Shown: piece by piece, positions 24,945-33,549 of the stretch
Layout: each line of letters begins with the position of its first letter
How positions within the stretch are numbered: the stretch's first letter is position 1
DNA from: Acidimicrobiia bacterium
GTDB lineage: Bacteria; Actinomycetota; Acidimicrobiia; IMCC26256; JAMXLJ01
NCBI GenBank assembly: GCA_035651955.1
Contig: DASRES010000055.1
Span: forward strand, 1 to 64,000
Direction of reading: 5' to 3'
DNA: 64,000 nt
Program-made: the position numbers and the translations under genes
The notes under the pieces: model-generated
The model's input: the letters and a program-made list of their open reading frames with translations, nothing else
Told to the model about the DNA's origin: nothing
Databases searched by the model: none

Positions 24945-25934
24945 TCAGCTCGCCTTGCGGATCTCGGGCTCGTCGACGTGCGCGGTGTACGCCCGCGCGG
25001 CGATCTTCTCGTGCACCGACGCCGGCGCCGCGTCGAGGCGGGCGCGGTAGCTCGACCCCTCGGCGACCTGCGCGTAGTACGCGGCCTTCCGCTTCGCGAC
25101 GCGGCCGTTGGGACGGGGCTCCGGCTCGAGCGCCTCGGGCTCGAGGTGCGCGTTCATCCCGTCCTTCAACAGCGCGAGCGCCTCGGCCCGCAGCTGCGAG
25201 ACCCGCGACTCGGAGACGCCGAGCTCGTCGGCGAGCTCCTGCATGGAGCACTCCTCGAAGAAGTAGCCCACGACCACCCGGCGCAGGCGCTCGGGCAGCG
25301 CGCTGACCGCGTCGGTCAGGTACGCGCGGCGCTCACGCTCGAGGATCGCGTCCTCCGGGTTCTCGCCCTCGTCCACGAGGAAGAGCTCGGAGGTCCCCTC
25401 GAGCACGAGCGACTCGTAGTTCAGGACGGTGGCGCGGTGGACGTCGTCGACGAGCTTCTGGGCGGTCGGCGCGTCGATCCCCATCTCCTCGGCGACCTCG
25501 GCCGGCGTGGGCGTGCGCCCCAGCTTGTTCGTGAGGTCCGTCGTCGCCGTCTGCATGCGACGGGCCCGGGCCCGCACCGAACGGCTCGCCCAGTCCCGGC
25601 CCCGCAGCTCGTCGAGGAGCGCGCCCCGGATGCGGGTCGAGGCGAAGCGCTCGAAGGCGATGCCGCGGTCGGGGTCGAAGCTGCGCGCCGCCTGGGCCAG
25701 TCCGAGCATGCCCGCGGAGACGAGGTCGCTGCGGCTGACGTAGCTCGGGATCCGGTGGGCGATCTCGGAGACCGCGTACTGGATCAGGGGGAGGTGCTCG
25801 CGCACGAGCGCCTCCTCGTCGATCCCCCGGGCGAGGCGCTCGGCCCGCGCGTCGCGCGGAGCGCGGTCGGCGGTGGTGGACTGGGACTGCTGGGTACCAC
25901 GTGAGGTCTGCACGATGTGTGAGATCGGTCCCAC
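24945..25934 (-). CDS. whiG: Sigma factor of the WhiG/FliA (sigma-28) type
   Basis: RNA polymerase sigma factor expected to drive late flagellar and chemotaxis genes. Region 2 includes LVSAGMLGLAQAARSFDPDR and RFASTRIRGALLDELRGRDW (about 70-115), region 3 LGRTPTPAEVAEEMGI, and region 4 ALPERLRRVVVGYFFEEC plus the HTH QELADELGVSESRVSQLR (about 215-255). The SQLR recognition helix and RGRDWASRSVR are typical of FliA/WhiG. A C-terminal extension of about 65 residues is unusual. The GTG at 25934 lacks a clear ribosome site; a second in-frame GTG at 25913 is possible. The partner anti-sigma may be RsiG at 52924-53448. Confidence 0.92.
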   Translation of the reverse strand: MGPISHIVQTSRGTQQSQSTTADRAPRDARAERLARGIDEEALVREHLPLIQYAVSEIAHRIPSYVSRSDLVSAGMLGLAQAARSFDPDRGIAFERFASTRIRGALLDELRGRDWASRSVRARARRMQTATTDLTNKLGRTPTPAEVAEEMGIDAPTAQKLVDDVHRATVLNYESLVLEGTSELFLVDEGENPEDAILERERRAYLTDAVSALPERLRRVVVGYFFEECSMQELADELGVSESRVSQLRAEALALLKDGMNAHLEPEALEPEPRPNGRVAKRKAAYYAQVAEGSSYRARLDAAPASVHEKIAARAYTAHVDEPEIRKAS

Positions 25935-26081
25935 GCAGCGTGGTTCTCGATCGACCGGGCGGATGATTCCGCTGGTCGGGTCTCATCCCTGGGGATGACG
26001 CGCCCGGCGGCCGGCGACCCGTCGGCCCAGGTCAGCGCCTCGCGCGGTGCGCGGTCGGCCGGGATGATCCCCGGGTGGAGA

Positions 26082-26120
26082 TGCGGCATTCACGTACGGA
26101 TTCCGTACGTCAGTGCCGCA
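26082..26120. promoter_or_regulatory. 39-bp palindrome between whiG/fliA and the LuxR regulator
   Basis: The core ACGTACGGA-T-TCCGTACGT (26092-26110) is a perfect palindrome, and the arms extend to 19 bases with two mismatches (TGCGGCA at the outer ends). It lies in the divergent intergenic region, 60 bases from the LuxR-type start, so it is a good candidate operator for an autoregulated factor. Confidence 0.6.
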
Positions 26121-26165
26121 TGTCGCGCGCGAGAAGCGTCCGCGGGGGCCGCGGGCGGCGGACAC

Positions 26166-26171
26166 TACGAT
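26166..26171 (+). promoter_or_regulatory. -10 box of a probably leaderless transcript (LuxR regulator)
   Basis: TACGAT, 8 bases before the ATG at 26180, with no Shine-Dalgarno between. The same TAnnnT-to-start arrangement recurs before several genes in the window. Confidence 0.5.
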
Positions 26172-26179
26172 TCGCCGCG

Positions 26180-26824
26180 ATGCCCAGCGAGCGCGAGCAC
26201 CGCGCCGTCGTCGCGGACGACGTGGCGCTGCTGCGCCTCGGCATCGCCGCGGTCCTCGAGCCGCTCGGCTTCGACATCGTCGCCGAGAGCTCGCTCGGGC
26301 GGCCCGTCCCGAAGCTCGCCGAGGACGGGGCCGTCGACCTCGTCGTCCTCGGCGCAGTCGCCGACCTGCCCCTGGCCGAGATCGTGAAGCGCTGCAAGCA
26401 GGTGCCCGAGCCGCCGCTCGTGCTCGTCCTCGTCCCGCGGACGCATCGCGACGAGCTCGGCGCGCTCCTCAGCTACGACGCCAACGGGCTGGTCGTGCGC
26501 AACCTCCCCACCGAGGAGCTCGCGCTGTCGGTCGAGCGGGTGATGAAGGGCGAGCGCGTCGTCGCGCCCGCCCTCCTGTCCACGCTCGTCGGCGCGATGG
26601 GGCCCGTGAACGACGAGGCGGTCGACGAGTCGTCGCTGACGGTCCGCGAGCGCGAGGTCCTCGCGTTGCTCGCCGAGGGCCAGTCGAACCGTGAGATCGC
26701 GTCGTCGCTCTACGTCTCGCTCCCGACGGTGAAGACCCACCTCGCGCACATCTACGCCAAGCTCGGCGCCAAGAACCGCAACGAGGCGCTCGGGCGGGCC
26801 GTCGCGCTCGGGCTCCTCGGCTAG
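26180..26824 (+). CDS. LuxR-family regulator with a degenerate receiver domain
   Basis: A 214-residue protein. Residues 8-125 have a receiver-like fold (VVADDVALLRLGIAAVLEPLG), but the phosphoacceptor position reads VDLVVLGAVAD, with Gly where Asp is expected. The conserved Lys of the KPF/K-T region reads Arg (GLVVRNLPTEEL). Residues 150-214 are a LuxR HTH (LTVREREVLALLAEGQSNRE, SLPTVKTHLAHIYAKL). It is therefore likely a phosphorylation-independent transcription factor. Divergent from whiG/fliA and just before flgN, it is a candidate flagellar regulator. Confidence 0.88.
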   Translation: MPSEREHRAVVADDVALLRLGIAAVLEPLGFDIVAESSLGRPVPKLAEDGAVDLVVLGAVADLPLAEIVKRCKQVPEPPLVLVLVPRTHRDELGALLSYDANGLVVRNLPTEELALSVERVMKGERVVAPALLSTLVGAMGPVNDEAVDESSLTVREREVLALLAEGQSNREIASSLYVSLPTVKTHLAHIYAKLGAKNRNEALGRAVALGLLG

Positions 26825-26836
26825 CCCCCTATCGCT

Positions 26837-26880
26837 TTGTGAAGCGTGACCGCGCCTCGGTGGGCGGTCACCCTTCACAA
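26837..26880. terminator. Long hairpin between the LuxR regulator and flgN
   Basis: Arms TTGTGAAGCGTGACCGC and its complement (one mismatch) with a 10-base loop, starting 12 bases after the LuxR stop. It fits a terminator insulating flgN from the upstream transcript. Its TGTGAAG arm resembles the hairpin in legB. Confidence 0.65.
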
Positions 26881-26893
26881 GAAGCGGAACTCC

Positions 26894-26927
26894 TTCACCC
26901 CGGCGCCTTCCCGCCGATGGGACGCAT
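26894..26927 (+). promoter_or_regulatory. Sigma-28-like promoter of the flgN-flgK-flgL operon
   Basis: TTCA, a 15-base spacer, then GCCGATGG. The surrounding block CCCGCCGATGGGACGCAT differs at two positions from that upstream of flgB, which supports a shared sigma factor. Confidence 0.55.
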
Positions 26928-26956
26928 GTGACAGGACGGCCGTCCGGGAGTCGCCG

Positions 26957-27442
26957 ATGAGCCTCAGCGACGTCTCCAACATCCTCTGGCGCGAGCGCCA
27001 GCTTCTCGAGCTGCTCCTGTTCAAGCTCGAGGAGGAGCAGATGATCCTCGCCGGCGGGCGCACCCGCTGGCTCCCTCACGCGACCCGAGAGGTCGAGACG
27101 GTGCTCGGCGAGCTCAAGCGGCTCGAGCTCGACCGCGCGCTCGCGCTCGACTCGGCGTCCGCGGAGCTCGGCTTGACGGAGGCGCCGACCCTCAAGCGCC
27201 TCGCGCAGCTTGTCACCGGCCCGTGGCGGCGGATCTTCGAGGACCACCGCGCCGCGCTCCTCGAGCTCGCGCAGGAGATCGACACGCTCGCGCAGACGAA
27301 CCGCGACCTCCTCGGCCGTGGCCACCAGGCGACGCGCGAGGCACTGCGCGTGCTCGGCGACGCGACACCCGACACGTACTCCGCGGACGGCGTCGCGACC
27401 GCGCACACCGTCAACCTCGGCCTCGTCAACGAGGCGATGTAG
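26957..27442 (+). CDS. flgN: FlgN-like export chaperone
   Basis: Chaperone for the hook-associated proteins FlgK and FlgL. The 161-residue helical protein (LWRERQLLELLLFKLEEEQM, LERLELDRAL-like segments) ends VNLGLVNEAM and sits directly before flgK, whose GTG begins on the next base. GGGAG lies 6 bases before the ATG. Confidence 0.85.
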   Translation: MSLSDVSNILWRERQLLELLLFKLEEEQMILAGGRTRWLPHATREVETVLGELKRLELDRALALDSASAELGLTEAPTLKRLAQLVTGPWRRIFEDHRAALLELAQEIDTLAQTNRDLLGRGHQATREALRVLGDATPDTYSADGVATAHTVNLGLVNEAM

Positions 27443-29134
27443 GTGTCGGACTTCGGCGCGCTGCGCATCGCGCTCTCGGCGCTGTACGCCGCGCAGAAGG
27501 GCCTCGACGTCACCGGCCACAACCTCGCCAACGTCAACACCGACGGCTATTCGCGCCAGACGGTCACCACCGTCGCGAACGCCGGGCCGCTGACGCCCGC
27601 CCTGTTCTCGAAGTGGAACGACGGTGGCCAGGGCGTGACCGTCGAAGACGTGCAGCGCTCACGCGACGTCTTCCTCGAGGCGCGCAGCTATCTCGAGCAC
27701 GGCGCCGACTCGAGCCTGAAGACGGTGCAGACGACGCTGTCGAACCTCGAGCAGATGTACGGCGAGCCGAGCGACACCGGCATCCAGCAGACGCTCGCCG
27801 ACTTCTGGGGCGGGTGGCAGGACGTCGCCAACAACCCGGGCGACCAGTCGGCGCGCACGCAGCTCATCCAGCTCGGTGGCGCGCTCACGACGATGTTCAA
27901 CAGCGACGCGTCGACCATCGCGCAGCAACGCAACGACGCGATCGAGCAGCTCGGCACGACCGTCAACGAGATCAACACGATGGCCGCGAACATCGCCCAG
28001 CTGAACGGTGCGATCCAGAACGCGCAGGTCGCCGGTCTCCAGACGACCGACCTCCAGGACCAGCGCGACCTGCTCATCAGCAAGCTGTCCGACGACATCG
28101 GCGTGACCGCGCGCCCGAACGCGAACGGGATGGTCGACGTGTACGTCGACGGCGGGCCGCTCGTGCGCGGCACCGAGGCGCAGACGTTGGCCGTCGACTC
28201 CAGCGGGCCCACCGTCGCGGTGCGCTGGACCAAGGACAACTACCCCGCGAACTCCTCCGCCGGTCAGGTCGGCGGGCTGCTCACGAGCATCAACGACATC
28301 CTCCCGCGCTACGCGACCTCACTCGACAACCTCGCGACGCAGCTTCGCGACCAGGTCAACCAGGTCCACGGCGCGATCGGCGGGACGATCGCGGCCGGGA
28401 ACCAGGACCTGTCGTCGGCCGGCACCCTGCAGTTCAACCTCTCGGTCAACGGGACCGCGCTCCCGGCCGTGAGCGTGACCGGCGCGGACTGGTCGGGCGC
28501 GGGCGGTGCCGCCGCGCTGCAGACCGCGTTGCAGTCCGCCCTGGACACCGCGACCGGCACGCCCGGTCAGGTCGTCGCGACGGTGACGGGCGGCGCGGGC
28601 AGTCCGCTGAAGGTCTCGCTCGCGGCGGCGAACCCCACCGACCAGGTCACCGTCTCGGCCGTCTCCGGCAACAACGGGTTCACCACACTGCTCGGCGACA
28701 CGCTCGTCGGTCTCGACGGCGTCGGCGGACGGCCGTTCTTCAGCGGCACGAACGCGTCCACGCTCGCCGTCGCGCCCGGCGTGATCGCGGATCCGGGGAC
28801 GATCGCGGCCGCGGTCGCGAGCAACGGTCCGCTCGACGGGCAGGGCGCGCTCTCGATCGGCGCGCTGTCGGCCTCGACGACGGGCGCGGACTCGACGTAC
28901 CGGTCGATGATCGTCCAGCTCGGCGTCGAAGCGCAGTCCGCGAACCGTCAGGTGTCGATCCAGGACGAGGTGACGTCGCAGGTCGATTCCAACCGGGAGT
29001 CTCAGGCCGGCGTGAATCTGGACGAGGAGATGGTGTCGCTGCTCCAGTACCAGCACGCGTACTCGGCCGCGGCGCGTTACATGACGGTCGTCGACCAGAC
29101 GCTCGACACGCTCATCAACCACACGGGCGCGTAG
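27443..29134 (+). CDS. flgK: Hook-associated protein FlgK (HAP1)
   Basis: Joins hook and filament. Of 563 residues, the N-terminus has ALRIALSALYAAQKGLDVTG and NLANVNTDGYSRQTV, the family rod/hook motif, and the C-terminus ends LLQYQHAYSAAARYMTVVDQ followed by LDTLINHTGA. The GTG directly abuts the flgN stop, so coupling is likely. Confidence 0.96.
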   Translation: MSDFGALRIALSALYAAQKGLDVTGHNLANVNTDGYSRQTVTTVANAGPLTPALFSKWNDGGQGVTVEDVQRSRDVFLEARSYLEHGADSSLKTVQTTLSNLEQMYGEPSDTGIQQTLADFWGGWQDVANNPGDQSARTQLIQLGGALTTMFNSDASTIAQQRNDAIEQLGTTVNEINTMAANIAQLNGAIQNAQVAGLQTTDLQDQRDLLISKLSDDIGVTARPNANGMVDVYVDGGPLVRGTEAQTLAVDSSGPTVAVRWTKDNYPANSSAGQVGGLLTSINDILPRYATSLDNLATQLRDQVNQVHGAIGGTIAAGNQDLSSAGTLQFNLSVNGTALPAVSVTGADWSGAGGAAALQTALQSALDTATGTPGQVVATVTGGAGSPLKVSLAAANPTDQVTVSAVSGNNGFTTLLGDTLVGLDGVGGRPFFSGTNASTLAVAPGVIADPGTIAAAVASNGPLDGQGALSIGALSASTTGADSTYRSMIVQLGVEAQSANRQVSIQDEVTSQVDSNRESQAGVNLDEEMVSLLQYQHAYSAAARYMTVVDQTLDTLINHTGA

Positions 29135-29150
29135 GCCGCAGAGAAGACAG

Positions 29151-30041
29151 ATGGCTGTTTCGGACTTCAGGATCACGCAGCGCACCCTCAGCTCCGAGGT
29201 GATGTCGAACCTGCAGCGCAGCCTCGGCAAGCTGCAGCAGATCCAGGAGCAGATGTCGTCGGGCAAGGTGCTCAACCGCCCGTCCGATTCGCCCACCGCG
29301 GCCGTGTCGTCACTCGCGTTCCGGTCGCAGCTCACGCGCTCGCAGCAGTACCAGCGCAACATCTCCGATGGGATCGGGTGGCTCGGCATCGCCGACAGCA
29401 CGTTGCAGTCCGTCGTGTCGAGCATGCAGCGCGTCCGTCAGCTCGCGGTGAACGGCACCGACGGCGCGATGTCGTCGCAGGACCGCAGCGCGCTCGCCGA
29501 GGAGGTCGACCAGCTCCGCGCCGGGCTCGTGACGCTCGCCAACACGACCTACCAGAACCGGCCGCTGTTCGGCGGGAACACGACGAGCGCGACGGCCTAC
29601 GACGCCAACGGCGTGTACCAGGGCGACTCGGGCGGTGTGACGCGCACGATCGCGCCCGGTGTCCAGCTCGACGTGAACGTGACGGGCGGCGCGGTGTTCG
29701 GCAGTGGTGCGAGCGGCCTGTTCGGGACGCTCCAGCAGCTCTCGGACGACTTGCGCACGAACCCCGCCAACCTCCAGGGCGACCTGACCGCGATCGACGG
29801 TCACATGACGACCATCCTGAGCGCCCTCGGTGACGTAGGCGCTCGCTACCGTCGTCTCGAGACGACCAAGAACTCGCTGGACACGAACGTCACCGGGTTG
29901 CAGCAGAGCCTGTCCGAGGTCGAGGACGTCGACCTCCCGCAGGTCATCATGCAGCTGCAGACCCAGCAGGTGGCGTACCAGGCGGCCCTCGCGGCCACGA
30001 GCAAGGTGATCCAGCCTTCGCTCGTCGACTTCCTGAAGTAG
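29151..30041 (+). CDS. flgL: Hook-associated protein FlgL (HAP3)
   Basis: Hook-filament junction protein of 296 residues with flagellin-like N-terminus ([38 protein letters not shown]) and C-terminus ([20 protein letters not shown]). The central part is short, as in typical FlgL. A GAGAAGA stretch lies before the ATG. It is 16 bases after flgK and 5 bases before fliW. Confidence 0.95.
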   Translation: MAVSDFRITQRTLSSEVMSNLQRSLGKLQQIQEQMSSGKVLNRPSDSPTAAVSSLAFRSQLTRSQQYQRNISDGIGWLGIADSTLQSVVSSMQRVRQLAVNGTDGAMSSQDRSALAEEVDQLRAGLVTLANTTYQNRPLFGGNTTSATAYDANGVYQGDSGGVTRTIAPGVQLDVNVTGGAVFGSGASGLFGTLQQLSDDLRTNPANLQGDLTAIDGHMTTILSALGDVGARYRRLETTKNSLDTNVTGLQQSLSEVEDVDLPQVIMQLQTQQVAYQAALAATSKVIQPSLVDFLK

Positions 30042-30046
30042 GGGAC

Positions 30047-30460
30047 ATGACGACGCTGGACGAGACGAGGACGGCCGCACCCCAGCTGCACTTCGCGGCG
30101 GGCATCCCCGCGTTCCCGGACGCGCGCCGCTTCGAGCTGCGGTCGTGGGGCGACCCCGACGGTCCGTTCAGCGTCATGCAGTCGCTCGACGACGCCGACC
30201 TCGCGTTCGTCGTCACCCACCCCGGCTGGTTCTTCCCCGACTTCCAGATCGACATCGACGACGACACCGCGGACCGGCTCGGTCTGCGCGAGCCGACGGA
30301 TGCGCTCGTGCTCGTCATCGTCACGGTCCGCGAGCGCGCACAGGACGCGACCGCGAACCTGCTCGGCCCGATCGTCGTGAACCGTCACACGAACGAGGCG
30401 ATGCAGGTCGTCCTGCACAACTCGAGCTACGACGTGCGGACGCCGCTCGCGTCGAATTGA
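30047..30460 (+). CDS. fliW: Flagellar assembly factor FliW (CsrA antagonist)
   Basis: Binds flagellin and CsrA in turn, coupling flagellin translation to export. The 137 residues match the family: [16 protein letters not shown] near 24, [20 protein letters not shown] near 60-80 and [19 protein letters not shown] near 107-125. The order flgK-flgL-fliW-csrA is conserved in many Gram-positive and spirochaete genomes. Confidence 0.95.
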   Translation: MTTLDETRTAAPQLHFAAGIPAFPDARRFELRSWGDPDGPFSVMQSLDDADLAFVVTHPGWFFPDFQIDIDDDTADRLGLREPTDALVLVIVTVRERAQDATANLLGPIVVNRHTNEAMQVVLHNSSYDVRTPLASN

Positions 30461-30523
30461 CGCGCGTCTCGCCGCGTCGCGCGTCGAGACGAGGCATCAC
30501 ACGGCACGTGTCGCGCGCGGCCC

Positions 30524-30529
30524 TATGCT
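30524..30529 (+). promoter_or_regulatory. -10 box of csrA
   Basis: TATGCT is the best TAnnnT match in the 101-base gap between fliW and csrA. It would give a leader of about 25-30 bases that includes GGAGG before the GTG, so csrA may have its own promoter. Confidence 0.4.
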
Positions 30530-30561
30530 CGTGCGAGGAGCCGCGATCATGGAGGACGCCG

Positions 30562-30801
30562 GTGCTCGTGCTCACCCGACGCGCGAACCAGAGCATCATG
30601 ATCGGCCACGACATCGTGGTCACGGTGCTCGAGGTGCGCGGCGACCAGGTTCGTCTGGGCATCCGCGCGCCCCGTTCCGTCGACGTGCACCGTGAAGAGG
30701 TGTTCGCCGCGCTGCAGGCCGCGAACCGCTCGGCCGCTTCACCGCCGAAGGAAGCGCTCGAGTCCCTCGGCGAGCTGCGCCCCAAGCGGCCGAAGGAGTA
30801 G
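30562..30801 (+). CDS. csrA: Carbon storage regulator CsrA
   Basis: RNA-binding translational repressor. The 79-residue protein starts [20 protein letters not shown] and contains [19 protein letters not shown] with the conserved Arg and the RAP motif of the binding surface. A C-terminal tail of about 20 residues is Lys/Pro-rich. GGAGG lies 6 bases before the GTG. Likely target: the fliC leader at 24819-24849. Confidence 0.96.
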   Translation: MLVLTRRANQSIMIGHDIVVTVLEVRGDQVRLGIRAPRSVDVHREEVFAALQAANRSAASPPKEALESLGELRPKRPKE

Positions 30802-30806
30802 CGCGC

Positions 30807-31934
30807 TCACCACGCGTCGGCGAGCGGCGTCGCGCGGCGGCCGAGCGCGTCCGCGACCGCCGCGTTCGTCACGTTGCCGTCGACGGTGTTGACGCCCGAC
30901 GCGAGCGCGGGCTCGTCATCGAGCGCGCCGACGACGCCACGGGTGGCGAGCGCGACTGCGTAGGGCAGTGTGGCGTTCGTGAGCGCGAACGTCGACGTCC
31001 GCGGCACCGCGCCGGGGATGTTGCCGACGGCGTAGTGCAGCACGCCGTGCGCCTCGTAGACGGGCTGCGCGTGCGTCGTCTCCCGACTCGTCGCGACGCA
31101 GCCACCCTGGTCGATCGCGCAGTCGACGACGACCGATCCCGCGCGCATGTCCGCGACCGTCTCCTCGTCGACGACGACGGGCGCGCGGCCGCCCGGCACG
31201 AGCACCGCGCCGATCACGAGATCGGCGTCGACGACCGCGCGCTTCACGGACGCCGCATTGCTGTGGAGCGTCATGATCCGACCGCGGTGGATCTGGTCGA
31301 CCCAGCGCAGTCGGTCGAGGTCACGGTCGAGGAGCAGCACCTCCGCCTCCATGCCCTGCGCGATCCACGCCGAGTTCCAACCGACGGTGCCCGCTCCGAG
31401 CACGACGACACGCGCCGGTCGCACGCCGGGCGCGCCGCCGAGCAGCACGCCGCGCCCGCCCTGCTGCCGCTCGAGGAAGTGCGCGCCCACCTGCGGCGCC
31501 ATGCGTCCCGCGATCTCGCTCATCGGGGCGAGCAGGGGGAGCGCGCCCGACGGCTCCTGCACCGTCTCGTACGCGATGCCGACCACACGGTCTGCGAGCA
31601 GCGCGTCGGCGACGTCCGGGTACGCGGCGAGATGCAGGTACGTGAACAGCACCAGCCCCGGGCGGAGGTGGGCGAGCTCGCCCGGCTGCGGTTCCTTGAC
31701 CTTGAGAACCAGCTGGGCGCGCTCCCAGACCTCCGCCGCGCTCTGCGCGAGCGATGCGCCCGCGCGGCGGTACTCGTCGTCGTCGAAGGCGGAGTCGTGG
31801 CCCGCGCCCCGCTCGACGACGACCGGCACGCCATGGCGCGCGAGCTCGTGCGCGCCGTCGGGGGTCAGCGCGACCCGGTGCTCGCCGTCCTTCACCTCCC
31901 GCGGCACCCCCACCCTCAATGGGGTGACATGCAT
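30807..31934 (-). CDS. ald: Alanine dehydrogenase
   Basis: NAD-dependent reversible deamination of L-alanine to pyruvate. The 375 residues match Ald length: VGVPREVKDGEHRVALTPDG near 7-26, KVKEP near 77 (catalytic Lys), THLHLA-like FTYLHLAAYPD, the Rossmann motif VVVLGAGTVGWNSAWIAQGM and a late NATLPYAVALA. The ATG at 31934 aligns with the family start; an upstream ATG adds 14 unmatched residues. It converges on csrA with a 5-base gap. Confidence 0.95.
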   Translation of the reverse strand: MHVTPLRVGVPREVKDGEHRVALTPDGAHELARHGVPVVVERGAGHDSAFDDDEYRRAGASLAQSAAEVWERAQLVLKVKEPQPGELAHLRPGLVLFTYLHLAAYPDVADALLADRVVGIAYETVQEPSGALPLLAPMSEIAGRMAPQVGAHFLERQQGGRGVLLGGAPGVRPARVVVLGAGTVGWNSAWIAQGMEAEVLLLDRDLDRLRWVDQIHRGRIMTLHSNAASVKRAVVDADLVIGAVLVPGGRAPVVVDEETVADMRAGSVVVDCAIDQGGCVATSRETTHAQPVYEAHGVLHYAVGNIPGAVPRTSTFALTNATLPYAVALATRGVVGALDDEPALASGVNTVDGNVTNAAVADALGRRATPLADAW

Positions 31935-31976
31935 ACGCTCATCTTGGTCGACTCGGGGTGCGCGGAGGCGTGACAC

Positions 31977-32066
31977 GCGCGTGAGCGAGCGGAGCGAGCG
32001 AACACGCGGAGCGAGCGGAGCGGATGGAGCGAGCGCAGCGAGCGGAAGTAGCGGAGTGGGAGCGGA
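31977..32066. repeat. Low-complexity GAGCGAGCG repeat tract
   Basis: About 90 bases made of tandem variants of GAGCGAGCGGAGC lie between ald and the LLM gene, running up to the GGAGC before the ATG at 32070. The CGCTCGCTC complement also occurs inside junction repeats A-C, so these may belong to one family of intergenic repeats. Confidence 0.7.
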
Positions 32067-32069
32067 GCA

Positions 32070-32918
32070 ATGGACATAGGGATTGGGTTACCGACGACGA
32101 TCGACGGTGTCGACGCGGCGACGGTTCTGGAGTGGGCCCGGCGCGCGGAGGGCGCCGGGTTCTCGTCGCTCGGCACGATCGACCGGCTCGTGTACGGGAA
32201 CTGGGAGTCGCTCGTCGCGCTCAGCGCGGCCGCGGCCGTCACGGAGCGGATCAAGCTGATGACGTCGATCCTGCTCACGCCGTTGCGGCCGAACGCGGCG
32301 ATGCTCGCCAAGCAGACCGCGACGATCGACCGGCTGAGCGGCGGCCGCCTCGTCCTCGGGCTCGCGGTCGGCGGGCGCGCCGACGACTACGAGGCGAGCG
32401 GGGTCGACATCACGCGGCGCGGTCGCGTCTTCGACGCGCAGCTCGCGGAGCTGCGCGCGGTCTGGTCGGGTGAGCGTGGCATCGGCCCGTCACCGGCGCG
32501 CGCCGGCGGGCCCGAGGTGATCATCGGCGGGACGAGCGATGCGGCCGTGCGTCGCGTCGTCGACCACGCGTCGGGGTGGATCGCAGGTGGCGGCGGTGTC
32601 GACGCGTTCGCGGCGACCGCCACGCGTGTGCGCGACGCGTGGGCCGAGGCCGGACGCGACGGTCGGCCGCGCCTGCTCGCGCTCGGCTACTACTCCCTCG
32701 GGCCTGCTGCGCGCACCAACGCCGATGCGTACATCCAGCACTACTACGGGTTCCTCGGCCCGGTGGCCGAGCAGATCGCCCAGGGTGTCCTCGTGAGCGA
32801 CGCGCAGGTCCGCGACGAGCTCGCCGCGTTCGAGTCGGCGGGCTGCGACGAGGTCGTCCTGTTCCCGAGCTCGCCGGACGTCAGCCAGGTCGACCTGCTC
32901 GCCGCTGCGCGCGGGTGA
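32070..32918 (+). CDS. LLM-class (F420-dependent type) oxidoreductase
   Basis: Luciferase-like TIM-barrel oxidoreductase of 282 residues; substrate unknown. Typical features are the DIGIGLPTTIDGVD start, WARRAEGAGFSSLGTIDRLV, TSILLTPLRPNAAMLAKQTA and LSGGRLVLGLAVGGRADDY. Actinobacterial members usually use F420; flavin use is possible. The 3-prime end overlaps bioD on the other strand by 38 bases. Confidence 0.85.
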   Translation: MDIGIGLPTTIDGVDAATVLEWARRAEGAGFSSLGTIDRLVYGNWESLVALSAAAAVTERIKLMTSILLTPLRPNAAMLAKQTATIDRLSGGRLVLGLAVGGRADDYEASGVDITRRGRVFDAQLAELRAVWSGERGIGPSPARAGGPEVIIGGTSDAAVRRVVDHASGWIAGGGGVDAFAATATRVRDAWAEAGRDGRPRLLALGYYSLGPAARTNADAYIQHYYGFLGPVAEQIAQGVLVSDAQVRDELAAFESAGCDEVVLFPSSPDVSQVDLLAAARG

Positions 32919-33549
32919 CGAGCGCGTCGGCGAGCGCGTCGGGCGCGGTCACCACGTCGAGGCGGGCACGCTCGGCCAGCCACGACCGGTTCCGCTCGTG
33001 GAGCTCGTCCGCGGCGGTGTAGCGGTTCAGCGCGACGGTGACGGGCAGCGGCGCGAGCGCCTCGACGCACAGCCGTACGGCGTTGATCGTCCCGAGCTCG
33101 GCGTCCGCGACGAGCACGACGTGATCGACCTGGAGCGCGCGCGCGAGGTCGACGTTGTCGCCGTCGTCCGCGATGGGCGAGCGCGGGCCGCCCGCACCCT
33201 CGACGAGCACGACCCCAGGACGGCCCGGCCAGCGCGTCTCCTCGGCGAGCTCGGCCACGGTGAAGGACGGGCGCCCGAGCGCGTCCGCGGCCATCGGCGG
33301 CGCGAGCGGCACCGGGTACCAGCGGTGCGGCGGGCAGACGTCGTCCGGTCGCTCGCCCGTCGCGCGCGCGAGCACGTCGGCGTCCGTGTGCGCGTCGTTC
33401 GGCGCGAACGACTGCGCCGGCTTGCGAGCCGCGACGGCGACGCCCCGAGCGTGCAGCTCGGTCGCGAGTGCCGAGCCCCACCACGTCTTGCCGATCTCGG
33501 TTCCCGTGCCCGTCACGAAGACGAGCAGGTCGCAGTCGCGACCGCTCAC
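32881..33549 (-). CDS. bioD: Dethiobiotin synthetase
   Basis: ATP-dependent ring closure of DAPA to dethiobiotin. Of 222 residues, the P-loop VTGTGTEIGKT (about 12-22) and KPAQS near 45 are diagnostic, with VEGAGGPRSPI near 115. The GTG at 33549 overlaps the bioF stop (GTGA). It is the third cistron of a bioA-bioF-bioD operon. Confidence 0.93.
   Translation of the reverse strand: MSGRDCDLLVFVTGTGTEIGKTWWGSALATELHARGVAVAARKPAQSFAPNDAHTDADVLARATGERPDDVCPPHRWYPVPLAPPMAADALGRPSFTVAELAEETRWPGRPGVVLVEGAGGPRSPIADDGDNVDLARALQVDHVVLVADAELGTINAVRLCVEALAPLPVTVALNRYTAADELHERNRSWLAERARLDVVTAPDALADALVTRAQRRAGRPG

Noticed and set aside
25311-25326. CTGACC/GGTCAG inverted pair as a third copy of the SDR operator
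   Set aside because: It lies inside the sigma-factor coding region and the arms do not match CCTGACG.
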